Shown: piece by piece, positions 1-6,061 of the stretch
How the letters are laid out: each line of letters begins with the position of its first letter
How positions within the stretch are numbered: position 1 is the stretch's first letter
NCBI GenBank assembly: GCA_937873245.1
Contig: CALMVY010000368.1
Coordinates: 1 to 33,272, forward strand
DNA from: an uncultured Arthrobacter sp.
GTDB lineage: Bacteria > Actinomycetota > Actinomycetes > Actinomycetales > Micrococcaceae
Length of the DNA: 33,272 nucleotides
Reading direction: 5' to 3'
Made by a program: the position numbers and the translations under genes
The notes under the pieces: generated by a model
The model's input: the letters and a program-made list of their open reading frames with translations, nothing else
Databases searched by the model: none
What the model was told of the DNA's origin: nothing

Positions 1-320
1 GGCTCGTCGAAGGTGGTCGAGCCCGTGGCGATCAGGCCGATGCGCTCGGTAGTGCCGGCGAGCGCCGACAGCAGCGTGAACGGTTCGAACGACGTGACGG
101 TGTGACTGCGCTTCAGCGCGTCGATCGGCATGTTCAGGACGGCCAGGTGATCGGCCATGAAGAAGGCGTCGAACTTGCCGGCCTCCAGCTTGCGGATCAG
201 CTGCTTCAGGTGAGCAAAATTGAAATTGGCGTCAGGCCACGCTCCGGGATAGCGCCAGGCGCCGGTATGAATGCTGACCGGTCGCATGAAGGCGCCGAGC
301 TTGAGTTGACGCTTTGCCAT
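1..320 (-). CDS. LLM-class flavin-dependent monooxygenase, NtaA/SnaA/DszA type (5' part only)
   Basis: The reading frame starts at the ATG complementary to 318-320 and runs off the left edge, giving about 106 N-terminal residues. It begins MAKRQLKLGAFMRPVSIHTG and continues with a WRYPGAWPDANFNF segment, a KLEAGKFDAFFMADHLAV strand-helix and TTERIGLIATGSTTFDEP. This is the N-terminal pattern of NtaA/SnaA/DszA-type FMNH2-dependent monooxygenases, which are two-component TIM-barrel enzymes acting on sulfur or nitrogen compounds with a separate flavin reductase. A plausible ribosome site (GGAACGGGG) lies just upstream. The substrate cannot be told from this part. Codon use is less biased than in the downstream genes and resembles proteobacterial versions of the family, so transfer or a chimeric contig end is possible. 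The family call is fairly firm; the function is not. Confidence 0.82.
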   Translation of the reverse strand, partial: MAKRQLKLGAFMRPVSIHTGAWRYPGAWPDANFNFAHLKQLIRKLEAGKFDAFFMADHLAVLNMPIDALKRSHTVTSFEPFTLLSALAGTTERIGLIATGSTTFDE

Positions 321-430
321 TGCCCCGTTCCGTTCTGGTTATTGTTGGGAAGAGATAGGAAGGCGGCGCCAAGGTGCCAGCATGCTCGCGCAGAAGACTA
401 TTCTGATTTTGGGCGAACCGGCAGAACAGT

Positions 431-518
431 CGTCATTCCGGGCGCGCCCCCGGAGCGCCGGGACTGGTGGCTGGAGCGACTGCGCAGGGTCCACGCGGTG
501 CTGGCCGGCGGCCGGTAG
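431..518 (+). other. Possible 3' remnant of a plus-strand gene
   Basis: A plus-strand frame ending at the TAG at 516-518 encodes a C-terminus-like segment, VIPGAPPERRDWWLERLRR followed by VHAVLAGGR, with actinobacterial codon use. The frame upstream of about 430 lies over the leader of the monooxygenase gene and looks non-coding. This could be the tail of a gene cut off where foreign DNA or an assembly join begins. It may also be chance, and no family is recognised. Confidence 0.2.
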
Positions 519-582
519 TGTCTCCGCGCATGTCGCGACCGCAGATTTCGGGCTTGTAGATTTCGGGCCGGCGAATCGAGCG

Positions 583-2349
583 TCAGCGGCCGGCCGCGAA
601 GTGGGCCTGGACCTGGGCCGGGCCAAGCGCAGCGGCGTAGACCGCGGCGTTATCAACGCTGCCGTTGAAGAACGGGCTGGTGGGCGAGTCAGGCCAGTCC
701 CGGTTCTTGTCGAAGTCGGTGCTGTCATGGCCGATGCGCCAGTAACCGACGTAGGGCCGTTCAGCGACGAGGCCCTTACTGGCAGCTGCCGGCACGCCGT
801 CGACGTACAGCACTGTCCCGGCGGGGGTCGTGGTGACCGTGGCCAGGTGCCAATTGCCGTCGTTGTATGCGGACGGGCTGGTGATGCCGGAGGCCTTGAA
901 CTGCTCGCTGTTGCCGTTGCGTGTCGCGGCACCGAAGCCGATTCCGCCAGCGTCCGTCATGTACAGGTGCCGGTCCGAGAGGGTGGACGAGCCGGTTTGC
1001 GCATTCCCGAATCCCAGCAGTCTCCCGCCGCCGGTGGCCCCCGGCGACGTCCTGAACCAGATCTCCATGCTGAAGGTGTCAGGAGCGTTGACGGGCTGCG
1101 GTGTGCTGACCAAGGCCGCGGAGGTGCCGAGGTCCAAAGCGGGGCTGGCGCCAGCGGCGCAGGACCCGGGGACGCGTGCGGCGCCGCCGTGCAGCGTGCC
1201 GTTCAGCCCGAATCCAGATGCGTCCGCTGCGACGGTCCCGGAGCCCTCGTTGAACGCGTAGAACAGGGACGGGCTGTCCAGAACAGTGGGGGCCAGGCAC
1301 GGGAAGCTGCTCAGCGCGGCAAAGCTGCTGGCATGAGTGGGTGCGGCGGCTGAGAACGCTGCATGGGCCGGCGCGGCCATCAACAGTTCCGGGGTGACCA
1401 GGATCGGCAGCGAGGCCAGGCACAGCAGGGCGCGGACGGCCTGGGTCCTGCGTGCGGCACGCCGGAGCTGCCTTCGGGTGGCGGGGCGGGTGGCGGTGGC
1501 GCGGGCGGCGCGGGCGGTGCGGGTCTGGGGCGGCAGAGGCCAGCCGCCCGCCCCTCCGGCCGCGGTGGGCTCCTGGCCGCTGCGGGGAGCCGTGTTGGAA
1601 CCGGAGGCCGCTGCCAGGGTCAGGGCCGAGACCGCGATGAACAGCGCGGCGAGGTTGCCCCAGTTCTTTTCAGCGATCCAGACAACAGGAAGCCCAACGA
1701 AAGGCACCCGCAGAACAGCCACACCGTGAACCGCCCCGGGCGAGACCGGGGACGAATCGTTGGACTGGTTCGCGTCGCCGCGCAGGATGAGACCTCCATC
1801 GGGGGCGTCCTCCACATAGCGGTGCAGGCGCAGCTTGCCCACATGGTCCGGGTCATCCACGAGCAGGACGTGCCCCAGTGAAGCCGTTCCGGTCGGGACC
1901 GGCCGGGCGATAACCACGTCGCCGGCTGAGATCCGGGGCTCCATGGATCCGGTCATCACGGTGGTGGGTTGCCAGCCCAGCGCGAAGGGGAGCAATGCCC
2001 ACGCCAGCATTCCGAGGATGGCGAACAGGACCGCCCGTGCCACGAGGGACACGGCCAGCCGTGCGACGCCCATGCCGGCGAGCTCCGGGCCGCTGTCGTG
2101 AAGCATCGCGGTGGTGCCGGCGCTTTCAGCGGCGACGTGGTTCGCGGCAGAGCCCGCTGCAGAAACGTGGTCACGACGGAACCCAGGGCGCAGCCTCGGG
2201 TGCCGGAGGCCTGGCCCATGGTTGCTCTGGCTATTGCGGCCGCTATTGCTCTCCGGGGTCCTGCTCTCCGGGGTCCTGCCGAAATTGCCACGGGAGGGCC
2301 GGGCAGCACGGTGCCCGGACGTCGCGGGCAGTCGGCTCGGTCCGGGCAC
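583..2349 (-). CDS. SipW-type signal peptidase I fused to a C-terminal LamG (concanavalin-like) domain
   Basis: The product is a 588-residue membrane protein. Residues 1-95 are a low-complexity basic tail; TM1 is near 98-120. The peptidase motifs follow: TGSMEP with nucleophile Ser135, LRLHRY with His176 in place of the bacterial Lys, and GDANQSND at 191-198. This Ser/His/Asp arrangement defines the ER/SipW subclass. A second TM lies near 231-249. A third hydrophobic stretch at 305-325 ends in AHA-AF, like a signal-peptide cleavage site. Residues 355-588 form a LamG/jelly-roll domain (FSMEIWFRT, LYVDG, YWRIGHDS). SipW enzymes process TasA/camelysin-type matrix proteins, and such a gene lies 4 nt upstream. 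The GTG start at 2349 is chosen for coupling; an ATG at 2106 just before TM1 is an alternative, and neither has a strong ribosome site. Confidence 0.85.
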   Translation of the reverse strand: MPGPSRLPATSGHRAARPSRGNFGRTPESRTPESNSGRNSQSNHGPGLRHPRLRPGFRRDHVSAAGSAANHVAAESAGTTAMLHDSGPELAGMGVARLAVSLVARAVLFAILGMLAWALLPFALGWQPTTVMTGSMEPRISAGDVVIARPVPTGTASLGHVLLVDDPDHVGKLRLHRYVEDAPDGGLILRGDANQSNDSSPVSPGAVHGVAVLRVPFVGLPVVWIAEKNWGNLAALFIAVSALTLAAASGSNTAPRSGQEPTAAGGAGGWPLPPQTRTARAARATATRPATRRQLRRAARRTQAVRALLCLASLPILVTPELLMAAPAHAAFSAAAPTHASSFAALSSFPCLAPTVLDSPSLFYAFNEGSGTVAADASGFGLNGTLHGGAARVPGSCAAGASPALDLGTSAALVSTPQPVNAPDTFSMEIWFRTSPGATGGGRLLGFGNAQTGSSTLSDRHLYMTDAGGIGFGAATRNGNSEQFKASGITSPSAYNDGNWHLATVTTTPAGTVLYVDGVPAAASKGLVAERPYVGYWRIGHDSTDFDKNRDWPDSPTSPFFNGSVDNAAVYAAALGPAQVQAHFAAGR

Positions 2350-2353
2350 CGGC

Positions 2354-2962
2354 TTAGCTGTTCTGTGCTTCCCAGGTGAAGCCCATGGACGCAGTGCCGT
2401 CCTGAGTGCTGTTCGGGGCCGCAGCGTTCAGCGTGTAGACAATCTTGTAGGTGCGAGTCTCCGGGGCAGTGCCGCTCGGAGTCCAGGACCCGACGCCGGC
2501 GGCGAAGGACTTCTTCGAGCCCAGCATGGCGAGTGTGTCATTGAAGATCTCGGCTGCGGGAGTGAACCCGGCGCAGGTGCTGTCGCCGCCCGCGCCTTCG
2601 GTGATGACCAGGTCGATGCTGGAACTGAGCTTGTTGGTGGTTTTCGCATTGGTTGCGTAGAGCTTCACGGTTGATGCCAGCGAGCCGCTGGAGGTGACGG
2701 TGATGCACTTGGCGCCGGTGGATCCGGGCTTCAGGTTCGCCGCAGTGAACATTGCAGTCCCCGCGCTTGCGCCGCCGGCGGCCTTGTTTGCGCCGCTGTC
2801 GAGCTTGACAGTACCGGCCTTCCAGTTGTTGGCCTCGCTCTGGGTGGTGGCGCTGAATGCCGAGTAGGAGGCCTGGGAGACGGCGACGCCGCTCACCAGG
2901 AGTGCTGCCGGGACAACTGCCCATTTGGCCCAAGTTGCCGTGCGTGCTGAAATCCGTGCCAT
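2354..2962 (-). CDS. TasA/camelysin-like secreted protein with SipW-cognate signal peptide
   Basis: The 202-residue product starts MARISARTATWAKWAVVPAA and has a hydrophobic core to about residue 30. SQASYSAFSATTQSEANNW then AGTVKL follow, the pattern of SipW-cognate class signal peptides. The rest is a beta-rich domain with two Cys (KCITV and STCAGF). The closest known types are TasA and CalY, secreted biofilm-fibre or matrix proteins; the exact role here is inferred. AGGAGT six bases before the ATG supports the start. The SipW-type peptidase gene follows after 4 nt, so enzyme and substrate are probably co-transcribed. Expression may be controlled by the divergent MarR regulator. Confidence 0.8.
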   Translation of the reverse strand: MARISARTATWAKWAVVPAALLVSGVAVSQASYSAFSATTQSEANNWKAGTVKLDSGANKAAGGASAGTAMFTAANLKPGSTGAKCITVTSSGSLASTVKLYATNAKTTNKLSSSIDLVITEGAGGDSTCAGFTPAAEIFNDTLAMLGSKKSFAAGVGSWTPSGTAPETRTYKIVYTLNAAAPNSTQDGTASMGFTWEAQNS

Positions 2963-3043
2963 GAGGTACTCCTGGTGATGAAGTGGGGCCCCCGCCCCTA
3001 ATGAGACCTAGCACAGGTTCCCTGAGCGGAGCCTGCAGAAATA

Positions 3044-3072
3044 AACCTATAGACGATTGACTTGAAATTCAA
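3044..3072 (-). promoter_or_regulatory. Putative promoter of the TasA/SipW operon
   Basis: On the minus strand TTGAAT (3072-3067) and TAGGTT (3049-3044) are separated by 17 bp, in an AT-rich region about 80 bp upstream of the TasA-like start. The -35 box lies inside the CTTGAA-A-TTCAAG dyad, so a repressor there would block transcription. This is sequence inference only. Confidence 0.45.
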
Positions 3073-3145
3073 GCTAAAGGTTTTTCGGTCTAGTTTTTTG
3101 GGATATTTACCGCTGTTTTCAGGGGTTTTTCAGTATTTAGCTTGA
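3061..3145. promoter_or_regulatory. Paired inverted repeats, candidate MarR operators
   Basis: CTTGAA-A-TTCAAG at 3061-3073 is a local dyad. Its right half continues as TCAAGCTAAA (3069-3078), which recurs as the exact inverse TTTAGCTTGA at 3136-3145. The two 10-bp arms lie 57 bp apart in the AT-rich gap between the divergent tasA-like and marR genes. MarR proteins usually bind such dyads next to their own gene. Confidence 0.45.
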
Positions 3146-3256
3146 GAGTAAAGTAGGTCAGAAGTGGATTGAAGTTCGATCCGCAGCGCGGCTGGAAGCG
3201 TGGCAACTATGATGGATTGCGCGCAGAGGGCTAGGCACAGAAACAAGGAGCAGGAC

Positions 3257-3742
3257 ATGGCAGACCAGGCGGAGGAGTCCACGGGGGACAAGGACGCGCT
3301 GCTGCGCATCACTCAGGGCCTGCGACGCGTTGACGTCGGGACCTACGCCCTCAGGATCCGGCTCGCCGAGAAACTGGGCATCGGCACCATCGACATCAAC
3401 GCGATGGCATTCGTGGGGGAAGTTGACGGCATGACGCCGAAGGCCCTCGGCAATCTGCTGAACATCACCACCGGATCCGTAACCGCCATGGTGGACCGCC
3501 TCGAATCCAAGGGTTTTATGGTCCGCAAGCCCAACCCCACCGACCGGCGCAGCGTACTCTTGCACCTGAGTCCGGCAGGGACCCATGCGATGCAGTGGGC
3601 CACGGAGCACTTCGCCGAAGCTGCCGCGGCTGTCCTCCAAGGAGCGCCCGAAGGCAGCATTTCGGACGTCGCCGGCTTCCTGGAAGGAATCGGCCAGCGG
3701 CTGCTTGCTGCCGCCAGCGCGCCGGAGCAAACGCGGAGCTGA
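3257..3742 (+). CDS. MarR-family transcriptional regulator
   Basis: The 161-residue product shows the MarR winged helix: MTPKALGNLLNITTGSVTAM as helix-turn-helix, then VDRLESKGFM and the wing RKPNPTDRRSVLLHLSPAG with the signature DRR. N- and C-terminal helices would form the dimer interface. The start at 3257 (MADQAEEST) is chosen because AAGGAG lies six bases before it; an in-frame ATG at 3200 lacks a ribosome site. The gene diverges from the TasA/SipW operon and precedes phoX. Autoregulation and control of the divergent operon are likely from the layout. The ligand is unknown. Confidence 0.88.
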   Translation: MADQAEESTGDKDALLRITQGLRRVDVGTYALRIRLAEKLGIGTIDINAMAFVGEVDGMTPKALGNLLNITTGSVTAMVDRLESKGFMVRKPNPTDRRSVLLHLSPAGTHAMQWATEHFAEAAAAVLQGAPEGSISDVAGFLEGIGQRLLAAASAPEQTRS

Positions 3743-3749
3743 CGACTGA

Positions 3750-3771
3750 GTTCACCCGGATTTCATCCGGA
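3750..3771 (+). promoter_or_regulatory. PHO-box-like direct repeat upstream of phoX
   Basis: Two adjacent 11-nt units, GTTCACCCGGA (3750-3760) and TTTCATCCGGA (3761-3771), differ at only two positions. Directly repeated 11-nt units of this form are the known PhoP recognition pattern in Streptomyces. It lies 70 bp before the start of a PhoX phosphatase gene, which fits phosphate control. Confidence 0.6.
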
Positions 3772-3840
3772 AGACTCCTGCGCGTCGGACCGGGCTGGAA
3801 CGGTGGGGAGGCCCGCAACCACCCCGTGGAAGGTCTCTCC

Positions 3841-5925
3841 ATGTCTGTCTCCTCCGGACGCAAATTTTCCCTGCTGCCCATGCTCGGCCACACCAAAGGC
3901 AAGCGCAGCCCCGTCACCTGCGCGCTGAAGTGCGACAACGCCTGCTCGGGCGAGGTCTGCAACACCAGCTCTAACAGCTACTTCCGCGATATCGCCTCCG
4001 CGACGATGTCCCGCCGCACCGCCCTGGGCTTCGGTGCCGCCGGCGCCCTCGCCGTCGCGTTCGGGGGAGCCCTCACCTCGCCCGAAGCTGCGGTGGCCGA
4101 CGGCGGCCCCGGCCTGTCCGCGGCGGCCAAGAACGGCTACGGCGCGTCCAAGCTCAAGTTCACCGCCATCGCTCCGGTGGATGCCGCCGTCGACGCCTTC
4201 ACGGTTCCGGAAGGCTTCACCTGGCAGCCCGTGATCCGCTGGGGTGACCCGATCTTTAACGACGCCCCCGACTTCGACCTCGGAAACCAGACCGCGGCAG
4301 CCCAGGCACGGCAGTTCGGCTACAACAACGACTACACGGACATCCTCGAACTCCCCGGCAGCAAGGGCCGCCGTGCCGTGCTGTTCGCCAACCACGAATA
4401 CACGAACGAGACCATCATGTTCCCGGCCTCGATGCCCGCCGCCGACGTCCGGAAGGTCGGCGCCGCGGCGCACGGGCTCACGGTCGTCGAGCTGGAGCGC
4501 AAGAACAAGAACGCGCCGTGGAGCTACGTCAAGGGCGCCAAGCTCAACCGCCGCTACCTGAACGACACGGCGTACGAGCTCACCGGTCCGGTGGCCAGCT
4601 CCCCGCTGGTCCGGACCAAGGAGGATCCGACCGGCCGCACCATCCTCGGCACGCTGGGCAACTGCGCCGGCGGCACCACCCCTTGGGGCACCATCCTCTC
4701 CGGCGAGGAGAACTTCAACGGGTACTTCGTGGCCCCCGGCACCTCGGCCGAGGACAAGCGCTACGGGCTCACCAACAAGCCCACGGCCCGGCAGTGGGAA
4801 ATCGACGACGAACGCTTTGACACCCGCACTGCGGGCTACGAAAACGAGGCCAACCGCTTCGGCTGGATCGTCGAAGTGGACCCCTTCGACCCGACGTCGA
4901 CCCCGAAGAAGCATTCATCCCTGGGCCGCTTCAAGCACGAGGGCGCCAACGTGATCGTGGCCGAGTCCGGCCACGTGGTGGCCTACTCGGGCGACGACGA
5001 GCGCTTCGACTACCTCTACAAGTTCGTCTCGAAGGACAAGTACCGCGAAGGCGACCGCAAGCACAACATGACCCTGCTCTCCGCCGGGGACCTCTACGTA
5101 GCCAAGTTCTCCGGCAATTCCCCGGCGGCCGAGATCACCGGAACCGGTGCAGTACCGGCCGATGGCGGCTTCGACGGCACCGGCGAATGGCTGCCCCTCG
5201 TCGTCGGCGGGGAGTCCCAGGTGCCCGGGATGTCCGTCGAGCGTGTGCTCGTCTACACCCGCCTCGCGGCGGACCTGGTGGGCCCCACCAAGATGGACCG
5301 CTGCGAGGACGTCGAGCCCAGCCTGCTCACCGGCAAGGTCTACGTCGCCTGCACCAACAACTCGGACCGCGGCAAGGCCGGCAAGGAAGGCGCCACCGAG
5401 GTCAACCCCCGCAACGCCAACCGCGACGGCCACGTCGTGGAAATCACCGAAACCGGCGACCAGACGTCCACGAAGTTCACCTGGAACCTGCTGATGGTCT
5501 GCGGCGATCCCGCGCAGGGCGATGTCACCTACTTCTCCGGCTTCCCGGCGGACAAGGTCTCGCCGATTTCCTGCCCGGACAACCTCGCGTTCGACTCGGT
5601 CGGGAACCTCTGGATCTCCACCGACGGCGCCCCTTCCGGCATCGGCAAGGCCGACGGGCTGTTTAAGGTCACCCTCGACGGCGCCGAGCGGGGACGCGTC
5701 GAACAGTTCCTCGCCGTCCCGCGCGACGGCGAAACCTGCGGGCCCATCATCCACGACCAGGAACGCACCGTGTTCGTCTCCGTGCAGCACCCGGGCGAGG
5801 ACGGCACCTTCGACGCGCAGCTGTCCTTCTTCCCGGACTACGTCCCGGCCGGGACGACGCCGGCGCGGGGCCAGGCGCGCGCCCCGCGCCCCTCGGTGGT
5901 CCAGGTGTTCCGCCAGGACGCCTAG
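3841..5925 (+). CDS. phoX: PhoX-family alkaline phosphatase (DUF839), Tat-exported
   Basis: The 694-residue product belongs to the PhoX/DUF839 family of exported phosphatases that release phosphate from organic esters using Ca and Fe. A 57-residue N-region with the Cys-rich CALKCDNACSGEVCN precedes the twin-arginine motif MSRRTALGFG (Arg58-Arg59), a hydrophobic stretch and a likely cleavage after AAVA near residue 87. Family motifs include LFANHEYTNE, GGTTPWGTILSGEENFNGYF, GWIVEVDPFDP, HEGANVIV, YSGDDERFDYLYKF, CPDNLAFDSVGNLW and a late GETCGP. The frame is open upstream, but GGAAGG about seven bases before 3841 supports this start. A PHO-box-like repeat precedes it and a large hairpin follows. 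It appears to be transcribed alone. Confidence 0.92.
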   Translation: MSVSSGRKFSLLPMLGHTKGKRSPVTCALKCDNACSGEVCNTSSNSYFRDIASATMSRRTALGFGAAGALAVAFGGALTSPEAAVADGGPGLSAAAKNGYGASKLKFTAIAPVDAAVDAFTVPEGFTWQPVIRWGDPIFNDAPDFDLGNQTAAAQARQFGYNNDYTDILELPGSKGRRAVLFANHEYTNETIMFPASMPAADVRKVGAAAHGLTVVELERKNKNAPWSYVKGAKLNRRYLNDTAYELTGPVASSPLVRTKEDPTGRTILGTLGNCAGGTTPWGTILSGEENFNGYFVAPGTSAEDKRYGLTNKPTARQWEIDDERFDTRTAGYENEANRFGWIVEVDPFDPTSTPKKHSSLGRFKHEGANVIVAESGHVVAYSGDDERFDYLYKFVSKDKYREGDRKHNMTLLSAGDLYVAKFSGNSPAAEITGTGAVPADGGFDGTGEWLPLVVGGESQVPGMSVERVLVYTRLAADLVGPTKMDRCEDVEPSLLTGKVYVACTNNSDRGKAGKEGATEVNPRNANRDGHVVEITETGDQTSTKFTWNLLMVCGDPAQGDVTYFSGFPADKVSPISCPDNLAFDSVGNLWISTDGAPSGIGKADGLFKVTLDGAERGRVEQFLAVPRDGETCGPIIHDQERTVFVSVQHPGEDGTFDAQLSFFPDYVPAGTTPARGQARAPRPSVVQVFRQDA

Positions 5926-5942
5926 GGTCCCACCCTCTACAC

Positions 5943-6009
5943 AGCAACGCGGGGTCAGATCCGGCCCATGTTGGGGCCCTTGATGGGCGATATCTGACCC
6001 CGCGTTGCT
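5943..6009. repeat. Long palindromic hairpin downstream of phoX
   Basis: The 18-nt arm AGCAACGCGGGGTCAGAT (5943-5960) is perfectly inverted at 5992-6009. Inside it GCCCAT (5964-5969) pairs with ATGGGC (5983-5988). The structure can end the phoX transcript, but there is no U-tract and its length suggests a dispersed palindromic repeat. The argS promoter begins about 35 bp later. Confidence 0.7.
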
Positions 6010-6045
6010 TCTGGGGGTGGGGGAGCGTCGGGGCGGGGCGGAACT

Positions 6046-6061
6046 GATAATTTGAACAGTG
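6046..6061 (+). promoter_or_regulatory. Putative -10 box and leaderless start of argS
   Basis: GATAAT (6046-6051), overlapping a TANNNT match TAATTT (6048-6053), lies 7-10 nt before the GTG at 6061. No ribosome-binding sequence is visible near that GTG. The arrangement fits a leaderless mRNA, which is common in actinobacteria. No convincing -35 box was found. Confidence 0.4.

Noticed and set aside
102..518. Plus-strand ORF of 138 residues at the left end
   Set aside because: Its first two thirds are antisense to the monooxygenase gene and its leader; only the last 30 codons look coding, so only that tail is noted.
3200..3256. N-terminal extension of the MarR gene
   Set aside because: The ATG at 3200 has no ribosome site, whereas AAGGAG is correctly placed for the ATG at 3257 and the MarR fold needs no extension.
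3595..3840. Upstream extension of the phoX frame
   Set aside because: It overlaps the marR gene and the PHO-box-like repeat, and a good ribosome site precedes 3841.
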